In this document: positions 15,851-24,090 of the stretch, piece after piece
Position numbering within the stretch: position 1 is the stretch's first letter
Layout: every line of letters begins with the position of its first letter
Assembly: GCA_027485145.1 (NCBI GenBank)
Contig: JAIXRO010000016.1
Coordinates: forward strand, 1 to 44,450
Source: Hyphomonadaceae bacterium
GTDB lineage: Bacteria > Pseudomonadota > Alphaproteobacteria > Caulobacterales > Hyphomonadaceae
DNA: 44,450 bases
Reading direction: 5' to 3'
The notes under the pieces: generated by a model
Database searches by the model: none
Told to the model about the DNA's origin: nothing
The model's input: the letters and a program-made list of their open reading frames with translations, nothing else
Translations under genes and position numbers: made by a program

Positions 15851-16011
15851 GATGGTAGTACCCCTGTTGAGTGTTCTTGCGAACGGGCGGGCTTTAACAC
15901 CACTTCAACATTGCCGAAAGTTAATTTTTCAGCTGTGTTGATCCGTCGCGGTTCGGTTGGACATGGCCCCGGCCGCCTAAGGACGGGGATCGTTCAAAGC
16001 CGGCCTGCCAA

Positions 16012-16245
16012 TTACTCGGCAGCGGCTTCTTTGGTAACGCCATCTTCGGCGGGAGCTTCGGCCGGGCCGACTTCGCCCTCGGCTTCGACTTCAGCTTCAA
16101 CGGCTTCGGCTTCACCATCGGTTTCGGCTGCAACGGCTTCCACGGCCGCTTCAGCTTCCACGATTTCGCCTTCGACGACTGGCTCAGCATAGGCAGCACC
16201 AGCGAGGAAAAGAGCGGAGGCCGCGACTGCAAACAGTTTTGTCAT
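16012..16245 (-). CDS. small acidic Ala/Glu-rich exported protein
   Basis: A 77-residue protein with a Sec signal peptide (MTKLFAVAASALFLAGAAYA, cleavage before EPVVEG). The mature 57 residues are dominated by Ala, Glu and Val in short repeats such as EAEAAVEAV and EAEVEAEGEV, with a single Lys near the end. It is likely extended or helical and very acidic. It resembles the lipoprotein at 15578-15850 in style but has no lipobox. The two lie in tandem with 161 bases between. Function unknown. A short dyad GCAGATTATTCTGC (16277-16290) lies upstream. Confidence 0.7.
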   Translation of the reverse strand: MTKLFAVAASALFLAGAAYAEPVVEGEIVEAEAAVEAVAAETDGEAEAVEAEVEAEGEVGPAEAPAEDGVTKEAAAE

Positions 16246-16455
16246 GGAAAGTTTCTTCTCTCTGACATCCTGCCCGGCAGATTATTCTGCGGACTTGCGC
16301 GCTCTTGGCCAAAGATCAGGGCCAGATTACGGCAAAGACGCGGCAATCCTGTTCCATGCAGGCTCTTTGAGCGTCATCGATCAAGACTCTTGCGTTGACG
16401 CGGCGGCGTCCGCCTAAGCGGCAGGCATCGCTGCCTTAACCCACGGAGACCTCCA

Positions 16456-17439
16456 ATGGCGCTGAAAACCCGGCTGACGGACCTGTTGAAAGTCGAGCAT
16501 CCCATCATGCTCGCGGGCATGGGCGGGGTTTCCTATGCGGAAGTCTGCGCCGCCATGTGCAATGCCGGCGGCTACGGCGTGCTGGGGATGGCGGGAACCT
16601 CGCCGCAATTCATCGCCGGGCAGATGAAGCGCGTGCGCGAACTGACGGACAAGCCGTTCGGCGTGGACCTTTTGGCGGCTAGCCCCGAAAGCCTCGAAGA
16701 ATCGGTCGACGTGATCATCAAGGGCGGTGCTGATTCGTTCGTGGCCGGGCTCGGCGTGCCGCTGCCGATCATGGCGCGGCTGAAGGCGGGCGGCGTCAAG
16801 GTCATGGTCGTCGGCGGCGCGGTGAAGCACGCGATCAAGGCCGAGGAAGCGGGCTGCGACGCGGTGATTCTGCAGGGCGGCGAAGGCGGCGGCCATACCG
16901 GCCTTGTCGGCACGATGCCGCTGGTGGCGCAGGCGGTCGAGGCGGTGAAGATCCCGGTCATCGCCGCCGGCGGCATCTATGACGGGCGCGGCCTCGCGGC
17001 GGCCCTCGCGCTCGGCGCCGAGGGCGTGTGGATGGGCACGCGCTTCATCGCTTCCGCCGAAGCGCATGCCGCGAACATGTACAAGCAGGCGGTCGTCGAA
17101 GCCGGTGATACCGATACGACCCGAACGCGCTGCTATTCCGGCAAGCCGATGCGCTGCCGCACCAATGACTACATCAATGACTGGGAAACCCGCCCGCAGG
17201 ACATCAAGCCCTTCCCGTTCCAGGCGATCCATTCGACCCAGACCGGCGTCATCGGCGGCATCGGCGGCATCACGGACGAAGCGAAACTGAATCCGGAGAC
17301 CAGCTGCTTTGCGATGGGCCAGTCGGCCGGCGGCGTGCGCGAGGTCAAGCCGGTGGCGGCGATCGTCGCCGACATCATGCGCGATGCCGAGGCGGCCATC
17401 GCCCGCACGGCGGCGCTGCGGGTCAAGACCAATGCCTGA
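16456..17439 (+). CDS. nitronate monooxygenase family FMN enzyme
   Basis: A 327-residue TIM-barrel flavoprotein of the nitronate monooxygenase (2-nitropropane dioxygenase) family. It opens with HPIMLAGMGGVSYAE, and the FMN-binding segment QGGEGGGHTG carries H147, the catalytic His of class I enzymes. IPVIAAGGIYDGRG and GVWMGTRFIA are the phosphate-binding loops. Relatives oxidise alkyl nitronates or act as NADH:quinone reductases or trans-enoyl-CoA reductases, so the true substrate is open. GGAG lies 9 bases upstream. It overlaps the following crotonase by 8 bases. Confidence 0.85.
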   Translation: MALKTRLTDLLKVEHPIMLAGMGGVSYAEVCAAMCNAGGYGVLGMAGTSPQFIAGQMKRVRELTDKPFGVDLLAASPESLEESVDVIIKGGADSFVAGLGVPLPIMARLKAGGVKVMVVGGAVKHAIKAEEAGCDAVILQGGEGGGHTGLVGTMPLVAQAVEAVKIPVIAAGGIYDGRGLAAALALGAEGVWMGTRFIASAEAHAANMYKQAVVEAGDTDTTRTRCYSGKPMRCRTNDYINDWETRPQDIKPFPFQAIHSTQTGVIGGIGGITDEAKLNPETSCFAMGQSAGGVREVKPVAAIVADIMRDAEAAIARTAALRVKTNA

Positions 17440-18133
17440 TCCGGTTCGCGTTCACGCAGGCGCCGGGGTGACCGAGATCACGCTGGACCGCCCGCCCGTG
17501 AACGCGGTGGACCTGCCGGCGATCGAGGCGCTGACCGCCGCCTTCGCCGGGGCCTCCAAGGCTTTGCCGGTTATCCTGACCGGAGGCGGCGACGTCTTCT
17601 CCGCCGGCGTCGATACGAAGGCTTTCGGCAGCTACGCGCCAGCGGAAAAGGCGGCGATGATCCGCGCGATCACACGGATGACATCCGTCATTCTGTCGCA
17701 CCCCGCGCCGGTGGTCGCCGCCGTGAACGGGCATGCGCTCGGCGGCGGTTTCGTGCTGATGCTGTGCGCCGACGTTCGGCTCGTCACTGGGGCGCCCGCA
17801 GCACGTTTCGGCCTGACCGAAGCGAAAGCCGGTGTGCCGTTCCCGGCCGGACCGCTTGAGATCATACGCGCCGAAGTGGAGGCGAACCTGCTGCGGCGGC
17901 TGACCCTGACGAGCGCCGTTATCGGCGCGGCCGACCTTTCGGCGCACGGTCTCGCCGACCAGCTTGTCGCGCCGCCGGACCTGCTCGAGACAGCGCACCG
18001 GGCGGCGCTTGCAACGGCCGCGCAACCGGCCTTCGGCGTGGTGAAGCGTCAGGTACGATCCGGCCTGATCCAACGCGTGAAGGCGCTCGCCGAGTCGGGC
18101 GATGACCCGCTCGCGCGCGCCTTCGAGACTTGA
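17432..18133 (+). CDS. crotonase/enoyl-CoA hydratase-isomerase family protein
   Basis: A 233-residue crotonase-fold protein whose ATG lies 8 bases inside the nitronate monooxygenase gene, indicating tight coupling. Oxyanion loops are VFSAGVDTKAF and HALGGGFVLML. The first hydratase glutamate is replaced by Val (GGGFVL) while the second is kept (GLTEAKAG). Like the paralogue at 8093-8761 it is therefore unlikely to be a classical hydratase. Together with the flavoenzyme it may form a two-step acyl-CoA conversion; that is inference from the overlap. Confidence 0.82.
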   Translation: MPDPVRVHAGAGVTEITLDRPPVNAVDLPAIEALTAAFAGASKALPVILTGGGDVFSAGVDTKAFGSYAPAEKAAMIRAITRMTSVILSHPAPVVAAVNGHALGGGFVLMLCADVRLVTGAPAARFGLTEAKAGVPFPAGPLEIIRAEVEANLLRRLTLTSAVIGAADLSAHGLADQLVAPPDLLETAHRAALATAAQPAFGVVKRQVRSGLIQRVKALAESGDDPLARAFET

Positions 18134-18264
18134 TGCCGGAGCGCCGTGGAAACTCTGCGCCGATCTGGGCATTTGATCCGCTCATTGAAAAGGCGTATGC
18201 CGCCGCTCGCGCCAAGGGACCGGAGTCCCCCGGCTGCATGCAAAGAGACTGACCGAGGCCCTAG

Positions 18265-20226
18265 ATGACAGGTTCCCCCCAAGCGCCGGACCCCTCATCT
18301 CAGGGCGCGGGATCACCCCCGGATCCACATGCACCGGATACCTATGCCCCTTCGGCGCATGGGCATGGCAAAGACAAGTTCTGGGCGCTGGCCGTGGGCG
18401 CGGCCGGGGTTGTGTACGGCGATATCGGCACCAGCCCGATCTATGCATTCCGCGAATCCCTGCATGGCGCGATGGGCGACGGGCTGACACGCGGCGAAGT
18501 GCTCGGCGTCATCTCGCTGATGCTCTGGGCTTTGATCTTCGTCGTGACGATCAAATACGCGATTTTCGTCATGCGGGCCGACAACAAGGGTGAAGGCGGC
18601 GTGCTGGCGTTGATGGCGCTGGCGCAGCATGCAATTGGCCGGCGAACCGGCGCCGTGTTCCTTCTCGGCGTCGCAGGTGCTGCGCTGTTTTATGGCGACG
18701 CCATCCTGACGCCGGCCATTTCTGTGCTTTCGGCCGTTGAAGGCCTGAAGCTCGCGATACCCGGGTTCGATCCATCCTTTGTTCAGCCGGTCGCCATCGG
18801 CATCCTGATCGCCCTGTTTGTTGCGCAGGCGCGCGGCACCGGAAAGGTCGGCCTCGTCTTCGGCCCGCTGATGGTCATCTGGTTTCTGGTGCTGGGCGCG
18901 CTGGGACTTTACCACATCACCGACGATCCCGGCATCTTCGCGGCGCTGAACCCGGCGCACGCCTTCGGTTTCCTGACCTCCCACGGCGCGACAGCATTCA
19001 TCGTTCTGGGATCGGTGTTCCTTTGCGTAACGGGCGCCGAAGCCCTGTACGCAGACATGGGTCATTTCGGCAAACGCCCGATCCGCGCCGCGTGGATCTG
19101 GTTCGTGTTTCCGTGTCTGGCTCTCAACTATCTCGGCCAGGGCGCGATGGTCCTGGCGCATCCCGAGCGGGCGAGCGATCCCTTCTTCCTGATGGCACCG
19201 GATTGGGGCCTCCTGCCACTGTCGATCCTGACCGTCACCGCCACGATCATCGCCAGCCAGGCCGTGATTACCGGCGCCTTCTCGCTCACGCAGCAGGCCA
19301 TCCAGCTCGGCCTGCTGCCGCGCCTCGAAATCCGGTTCACGAACGAGGAGCAGCGCGGGCAGGTCTACATGCCCCAGATCAACTGGTTGCTGCTGGTGGG
19401 CGTGATTGCCCTCGTGGTGGTGTTCCGTTCGTCGAGCAATCTCGCGTCGGCCTACGGCATCGCCGTTACCGGAACGATGCTGGTTGATAGCTTCCTCATC
19501 TACATCGTGATGACGAGGCTCTGGAAGTTCAAACCCTGGATGGCTTACGCCATCGTGACGCCGTTCATCATCGTCGACTCCGCCTTCTTCGGCGCGAACC
19601 TCCTGAAGGTGATGTCCGGCGGCTGGTTCCCGCTTCTGCTGGGCGGCTTCCTGCTGTTCACGATGCTGACCTGGGTGCGCGGCTCGGCGATCCTGATGGA
19701 GAAATCGAAGCGCAATTCGGTGCCCATGCTGGACCTGATCGAATCGCTGAAGTCCGGACCGCCGGCCCGCGTCAAAGGGACGGCCGTCTTCCTGACCGGC
19801 GATCTCTCGTCGGCGCCGATGGCCCTGATGCACAACCTGAAGCACAATAAAGTGCTGCACGACCGGAACGTGATCTTGCAGGTGTTCACGGCAGATACGC
19901 CGCGAGTGGCCGAGGAGAACCGGGCGGTGATCCGGCAGCTCAGCGAGGACTTCACCGCCATCGAACTCTACTTCGGCTTCATGGAAACGCCCAACGTGCC
20001 GCGGGTACTTGGCCTGCTCCGAAAAGCTGGCGGGCCGAAATTCGACATCATGAGTACGAGCTTTTTCCTTGGCCGGCGCACGGTGTTGCCGTCGCACAAG
20101 GGGGGCATGCCGTACTGGCAGGACCAGCTCTACGTGGCGCTCGCCCGCTCGTCGGCGAACGCGACGGACTTCTATCACATCCCATCCGGCCGCGCGGTCG
20201 AGCTGGGTGCGCAGATCGTCGTCTGA
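18265..20226 (+). CDS. kup: Kup-family low-affinity K+ transporter
   Basis: A 653-residue inner-membrane K+:H+ symporter. The signature GDIGTSPIYAFRE is at about residues 52-64, after a 38-residue Pro/His-rich cytoplasmic tail that E. coli Kup (622 aa) lacks. About twelve hydrophobic segments fill residues 40-460, and a hydrophilic C-terminal domain of about 180 residues follows. The upstream 131 bases hold only a weak promoter candidate (TTGATC, 17 bases, TATGCC) and a 5-bp hairpin at 18216-18229. The window also has a Kef antiporter, so K+ uptake and efflux are both represented. Confidence 0.93.
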   Translation: MTGSPQAPDPSSQGAGSPPDPHAPDTYAPSAHGHGKDKFWALAVGAAGVVYGDIGTSPIYAFRESLHGAMGDGLTRGEVLGVISLMLWALIFVVTIKYAIFVMRADNKGEGGVLALMALAQHAIGRRTGAVFLLGVAGAALFYGDAILTPAISVLSAVEGLKLAIPGFDPSFVQPVAIGILIALFVAQARGTGKVGLVFGPLMVIWFLVLGALGLYHITDDPGIFAALNPAHAFGFLTSHGATAFIVLGSVFLCVTGAEALYADMGHFGKRPIRAAWIWFVFPCLALNYLGQGAMVLAHPERASDPFFLMAPDWGLLPLSILTVTATIIASQAVITGAFSLTQQAIQLGLLPRLEIRFTNEEQRGQVYMPQINWLLLVGVIALVVVFRSSSNLASAYGIAVTGTMLVDSFLIYIVMTRLWKFKPWMAYAIVTPFIIVDSAFFGANLLKVMSGGWFPLLLGGFLLFTMLTWVRGSAILMEKSKRNSVPMLDLIESLKSGPPARVKGTAVFLTGDLSSAPMALMHNLKHNKVLHDRNVILQVFTADTPRVAEENRAVIRQLSEDFTAIELYFGFMETPNVPRVLGLLRKAGGPKFDIMSTSFFLGRRTVLPSHKGGMPYWQDQLYVALARSSANATDFYHIPSGRAVELGAQIVV

Positions 20227-20299
20227 CCGCCCGCTTCTGTAACGCCCCGCAGCCTGTTACGTTGCCGTGCATCGCGAGCGCGGTCCGGCAGGAGCAGTC

Positions 20300-21247
20300 T
20301 TGAAATTGGGAACCATCATTCTGGGCGTCACGCTGGCCGCCGTCCTGCTCGGGGGCTGCTGGCTATACACGCCGGACAAATCTCGCGCGGTGCTGGAGAC
20401 GGCCTACCTGCGCGACGCGAGCGACATGGTGGCGGTGGCGGGCACGCAGCTGCACGTGCGCGATGACGGGCCAAGAGGCGCGCCCGCGATCCTGATGCTG
20501 CACGGCTTCGGCTCCAGCCTGCACACGTTCGAGCCCTGGGCGCAGGCGCTCAAGGACGAGTACCGCGTGGTGTGGATCGACCTGCCCGGCTCCGGCCTCT
20601 CGCCGCCCGATCCCACGGGCGATTATACCGACGCGCGGACGATCACACTGATCCTCGTGTTGCTCGATGAACTCGGCATCGACAAGACGACGCTGGTCGG
20701 CAACTCGATCGGCGGCCGGATCGCCTGGAACATGGCGGCCGATCATCCGGAGCGCGTGGACAAGCTGGTGCTCATATCGCCCGACGGATTTGCGAGCCCC
20801 GGCTTTGCCTATGGCGAGACGGCCGATGTGCCCGCGATGATGCAGGCGATGCGCTTTACCCTTCCCAAGGACGCGATCCGGCCAAACCTCGCCGCCAGCT
20901 ACGGCGATCCCGGCCGGCTGACCGAGGCGACCGTCAAACGCTATCACGACCTGATGCTGGCGCCTGGCGGCCGCAGCGCGCTGCTGAAGCGCCTGCAACA
21001 GACCGTACTGACTGATCCCGCGACGCGCCTGCCGCTGATCAAGGCGCCGGTGCTGCTGCTCTGGGGCAAGAAGGACCGGCTGATCCCGTTCAGCAATTCC
21101 GCCGACTATACGAAGTTGCTGCCGGACAGCCGCCTCGTCGCGTTCCCGAAACTTGGCCATGTGCCCATGGAGGAAGACCCGGCAGAATCGCTGAAACCGC
21201 TGCGGGCGTTTCTGGCAGGCGAGGACGAGACCGGCAAAGCCAGGTAA
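20300..21247 (+). CDS. lipoprotein alpha/beta hydrolase
   Basis: A 315-residue alpha/beta hydrolase with a lipoprotein signal ending LLGGC (C20). The catalytic triad is S136 in VGNSIGG, an Asp in LLWGKKDRLIP and the His in KLGHVPMEED; the oxyanion region is MLHGFGSS. I chose the TTG at 20300 because GGAG is 6 bases upstream and the signal peptide begins there (MKLGTIILG); an ATG at 20267 in the same frame would give an atypical charged extension. It likely acts in the periplasm on an ester or similar substrate, which is unknown. Confidence 0.82.
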   Translation: MKLGTIILGVTLAAVLLGGCWLYTPDKSRAVLETAYLRDASDMVAVAGTQLHVRDDGPRGAPAILMLHGFGSSLHTFEPWAQALKDEYRVVWIDLPGSGLSPPDPTGDYTDARTITLILVLLDELGIDKTTLVGNSIGGRIAWNMAADHPERVDKLVLISPDGFASPGFAYGETADVPAMMQAMRFTLPKDAIRPNLAASYGDPGRLTEATVKRYHDLMLAPGGRSALLKRLQQTVLTDPATRLPLIKAPVLLLWGKKDRLIPFSNSADYTKLLPDSRLVAFPKLGHVPMEEDPAESLKPLRAFLAGEDETGKAR

Positions 21248-21310
21248 ACTTCCGCAAGATTTATCAAAACCCGTTGTGCCAGTGTCGGCCTGCAACAGGG
21301 AGCGATCTTG

Positions 21311-22171
21311 ATGGCCGACAGCGACATGCAGGCCCGCCAGTCCTACCTCGACCGGATCGAGCGCGTCCGGACGCACATCCGCGCTCATCTCGACGCGCCG
21401 CTTGACCTCGACGCCCTCGCAGAGGTCGCCTGCCTGTCGCGGTTCCATTGGCACCGGATCTACCAGGCGATGACCGGCGAGACGACGGCGCAGACCGTTC
21501 GCCGGCTCAGGCTGGCGCGCGCGGCGGAAGATCTCGCGCATTCGCCGCGTTCGCTCACCGCCATCGCGGCGCGCGCAGGCTACACGTCACAAGCGGCCTT
21601 CACGCGGGCCTTCACCGCGGCGCACGGCCTGGCGCCCGCCACATTCCGGCAGACCGGAATGCATGCCGCACTCCAGCAAGCGATCCGGGAGGACAACGCA
21701 ATGGCATTCAATATCGATATCCGCCGCCTGCCGGCCCGGCCTGCCGTCGGCTTGCTGCACAAGGGCGCCTTCGTGGAGATCGGCGAGACGTTCGAACGCC
21801 TGTTCGGGCTTCTGGGGGCGCACGGCTTGACGCCCCATTTGCGCGGACCGTTTGGCCGCTACCGCGACGGTCCGGACGGCATTCCGGTCGAAGACCTGCG
21901 CTCGCATGCCTGCGCATTCACGGACGTTCTGCTCGTGCCGCCTGCGCCGCTCGAAGCGTTCGAGGCGGGCGGCGGAACCTATGGCGTTCTGACCTACAAA
22001 GGGCCCTATTCAGCCATGAAGCCCGCCTATGACTGGCTGTTCGGCGTCTGGCTGCCGGGCTCCGGACGCGAAGCGCGCGATGACTTTGTGCTGGAGATCA
22101 ATCTCAACACGCCGATGGATACCGCGCCGGCGGACCTGCTGACCGAAATCTGCCTGCCGTTGGAGGACTGA
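21311..22171 (+). CDS. AraC-family regulator with GyrI-like effector domain
   Basis: A 286-residue regulator. Residues about 12-110 are the double helix-turn-helix of AraC/XylS proteins (LSRFHWHRIYQAMTGET and the second motif AARAGYTSQAAFTRAF). Residues about 125-286 are a GyrI-like small-molecule binding domain (NIDIRRLPARPAVGLLHKG). This Rob/SoxS-like architecture often responds to drugs or cationic molecules. A TTG three bases upstream is an alternative start; AGGGAG before it fits the ATG better. The next gene starts two bases after its stop, so they form one unit. Confidence 0.9.
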   Translation: MADSDMQARQSYLDRIERVRTHIRAHLDAPLDLDALAEVACLSRFHWHRIYQAMTGETTAQTVRRLRLARAAEDLAHSPRSLTAIAARAGYTSQAAFTRAFTAAHGLAPATFRQTGMHAALQQAIREDNAMAFNIDIRRLPARPAVGLLHKGAFVEIGETFERLFGLLGAHGLTPHLRGPFGRYRDGPDGIPVEDLRSHACAFTDVLLVPPAPLEAFEAGGGTYGVLTYKGPYSAMKPAYDWLFGVWLPGSGREARDDFVLEINLNTPMDTAPADLLTEICLPLED

Positions 22172-22173
22172 CG

Positions 22174-22587
22174 ATGCCGCGCCGGAGCTGGGCCGAAAAA
22201 CTCGCTTGCGACAAGCCGCCCGAAGTGAAGCTTTGTCCGAAGGATTTTGCCGACATCAAGCGCGGGCAAACCATGTTGCTGACGACTCCCCGGGATATCG
22301 CGAGCGCCATCCGCAAGATTCCTCACGGTCAGGAGATGGATATCAAAGCGTTGCGCGCGGCACTGGCACGGGCCTTCAAGGCCGAGACGGCGTGCCCGGT
22401 CGTCACCGGCATCCATTTGCACACCGTCGCGGAACGTGTCGGAGAGCAACTTGAGGCCGGCGCGCGGCCGGAGGATGTGATCCCGGTCTGGCGGGCGATG
22501 CCCGACGGCGCACCGATCTGGAAGCGCATCGAAAATGGCCGTGCGGAACTTCTAGCCCGGCGCCGGGCCGAAGACTTGGGCGTGTGA
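22174..22587 (+). CDS. MGMT-family-like protein of unknown function
   Basis: A 137-residue cytoplasmic protein. The pattern (MLLTTPRDIASAIRKIPHG, a DIKALRAALARAF helix, then TACPVVTGI with C74, and PVWRAM) matches a family often annotated as MGMT-like, but it lacks the PCHR alkyl-acceptor motif of O6-alkylguanine transferases. It is thus not a proven DNA-repair enzyme; the Cys in ACPVVTG is the only obvious candidate reactive residue. It begins two bases after the AraC/GyrI gene and is probably its co-regulated partner. The assignment is from memory of the family pattern and needs a profile search. Confidence 0.5.
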   Translation: MPRRSWAEKLACDKPPEVKLCPKDFADIKRGQTMLLTTPRDIASAIRKIPHGQEMDIKALRAALARAFKAETACPVVTGIHLHTVAERVGEQLEAGARPEDVIPVWRAMPDGAPIWKRIENGRAELLARRRAEDLGV

Positions 22588-22591
22588 CGTT

Positions 22592-23467
22592 TCAGATCGT
22601 GGCGGCGAGATGATTGTAGAGCGCGCGCACGCACCGGTCGGATTTCAGGTCTTCGTGCATGACCAACCAGACCGGCAGGCTCGCCGCGAACACATCCGGC
22701 AACACGCGGCGCAAGGCCGGCATCCGGGCGGCGATCTGCTGCTGGCAGATGCCGATGCCGAGCCCCGCACGCAGGCACGCGAGCTGGCCAAGGTCGCTGT
22801 CACAGCGCAGCGAAAAATCGGACGGCTGGACCGGGCGGCCATCAAGGTTGAAGGACGACAGCCGCCCGAAATCCCGGTCGAGGCCGATCAGGTCATGCTG
22901 CAAGAGGTCCATCGCCGAGCGGGGTTCGCCGCGGCGGGCGAGATAGGTTTCGTGCGCATACAAACCAAGTTCGTAATCGGCCATCTTGCGCGCGACCAGC
23001 TTGCCTTGCTCCGGGCGCACCATCCGGACCGCGATATCGGCGTCCCGGCGCAGGAGGTCCTGGCGCACATTGCTGAGGTGCAGCTCGATCCGCACGGCCG
23101 GGTATTCTGTACGAAACCGCTCCAGCAGAGGCGGCAGGATCTCGGCGCCGACAATCTCGCTCGACGTGATCCGTACGACGCCTTGCAGGCTCTCCGGTTC
23201 GCTGACAGCCGTGCGCAACAGGGTTTGCGTGATCGTCTCGAGCTGGTCCGCGCCGGGCGCCAGCGACGAGGCCAGCGGTGTCGGGATGAGACCGGACTGA
23301 GAGCGGGTGAACAGTTGTCCGCCGAACGCCTCTTCCAGCGCCGAGATGTGCCGGCCGGCCGTCGGTTGCGATATCGAGAGGGCGCGCGCCGCGGCGGAAA
23401 GGCTGCCCGTTTCGAGGACCGCCTTGAACGTTTTCCAGTAATCCCAGCTCACTTGCCGCTGTACCAT
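22592..23467 (-). CDS. LysR-family transcriptional regulator
   Basis: A 291-residue LysR regulator. The helix-turn-helix is at about residues 8-65 (SLSAAARALSISQPTAGRHI), and the effector-binding domain covers about 88-285. It is divergent from the SRPBCC gene at 23562, which it may control. The ATG at 23467 lies 7 bases after a good promoter -10 box, so the mRNA may be leaderless; the frame also has a TTG at 23494 but that would sit inside the promoter. Convergent with the MGMT-like gene, stop to stop within 5 bases. Confidence 0.9.
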   Translation of the reverse strand: MVQRQVSWDYWKTFKAVLETGSLSAAARALSISQPTAGRHISALEEAFGGQLFTRSQSGLIPTPLASSLAPGADQLETITQTLLRTAVSEPESLQGVVRITSSEIVGAEILPPLLERFRTEYPAVRIELHLSNVRQDLLRRDADIAVRMVRPEQGKLVARKMADYELGLYAHETYLARRGEPRSAMDLLQHDLIGLDRDFGRLSSFNLDGRPVQPSDFSLRCDSDLGQLACLRAGLGIGICQQQIAARMPALRRVLPDVFAASLPVWLVMHEDLKSDRCVRALYNHLAATI

Positions 23468-23474
23468 ACGTTTT

Positions 23475-23502
23475 TGTATAATCACTCTACTCAATCATGC
23501 AA
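23475..23502 (-). promoter_or_regulatory. promoter of LysR gene, predicted leaderless
   Basis: On the minus strand TTGCAT (23502-23497), 16 bases, then TATACA (23480-23475) form a sigma-70 type promoter. Only seven bases separate the -10 box from the ATG, so transcription should start at or very near the initiator codon, without room for a Shine-Dalgarno. Confidence 0.5.
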
Positions 23503-23561
23503 TTCTAAATGATCTCAAGTCGCGGGAAGGTCAGGCCATCAACCCAGCCAAGGACCTTGCC

Positions 23562-24080
23562 ATGACACGCTCCGCCGCCCTCCTGCTCGCCTCCGTCTCG
23601 ATTGCGGCTGTCGCCGCCTGCGCGCTCGCCCCGCAAAAGGAAATCGTCACCGAGGCGCACCTGCCCGCCAGCCCGGACGCAGCCTGGGCCGTTCTGTCGG
23701 ACGGCGCCCGGTACGGCGAATGGAACCCCTTCATCGTGTCGATGGAGGGTGAAGTTCGCGAGGGCGCGCGCCTGCGCAACACGATGCAGCCTGCGCCCGG
23801 CCAGACCATGACCTTCACGCCGAAGGTTCTTGCCGCAGAACCGGGAAAGGAACTGCGATGGATCGGCCGGCTCGGCGTGCCCGGACTGTTCGACGGCGAG
23901 CACTATTTCCTGCTGTCCGCAACCGAGACAGGCACAAAGCTCGTTCACGGCGAGAAGTTTTCCGGCCTCCTGCTCTGGTTTGTGGATGTGCAGAAGTTCG
24001 AGGCAAACCTTGCCGACATGAATGCGGCCCTGATCCGCCGGCTTGCTCAGCCGTCTGACGAAGTGGCTCCCACGCCGTAA
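23562..24080 (+). CDS. SRPBCC-domain lipoprotein/exported protein
   Basis: A 172-residue protein with an N-terminal export signal ending AVAACA; the Cys at about 20 makes lipidation plausible. The remainder is a START-like SRPBCC fold (polyketide cyclase/dehydrase type): the strand EIVTEAHLPASPDAAWAVL, the WNPF motif at about 54, then the long C-terminal helix NLADMNAALIRRL. Such domains bind hydrophobic ligands; the ligand here is unknown. AAGGA precedes the ATG. It is divergent from the LysR gene, a common regulator-target layout. Confidence 0.8.
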   Translation: MTRSAALLLASVSIAAVAACALAPQKEIVTEAHLPASPDAAWAVLSDGARYGEWNPFIVSMEGEVREGARLRNTMQPAPGQTMTFTPKVLAAEPGKELRWIGRLGVPGLFDGEHYFLLSATETGTKLVHGEKFSGLLLWFVDVQKFEANLADMNAALIRRLAQPSDEVAPTP

Positions 24081-24090
24081 GCGGTTCAGG

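Noticed and set aside
15871-15882. A LexA-like GTTC...GAAC sequence
   Set aside because: The alphaproteobacterial SOS box is a direct repeat GTTC-N7-GTTC. This is an inverted arrangement with the wrong spacing.
18134-18264. A possible riboswitch in the kup leader
   Set aside because: Only a 5-bp hairpin (18216-18229) is present. No conserved core of a c-di-AMP (ydaO-type) or other known riboswitch can be recognised.
18313-20178. A 621-codon open frame antisense to kup
   Set aside because: Shadow frame with Arg/His-rich composition and no recognisable motif; kup is unambiguous on the + strand.
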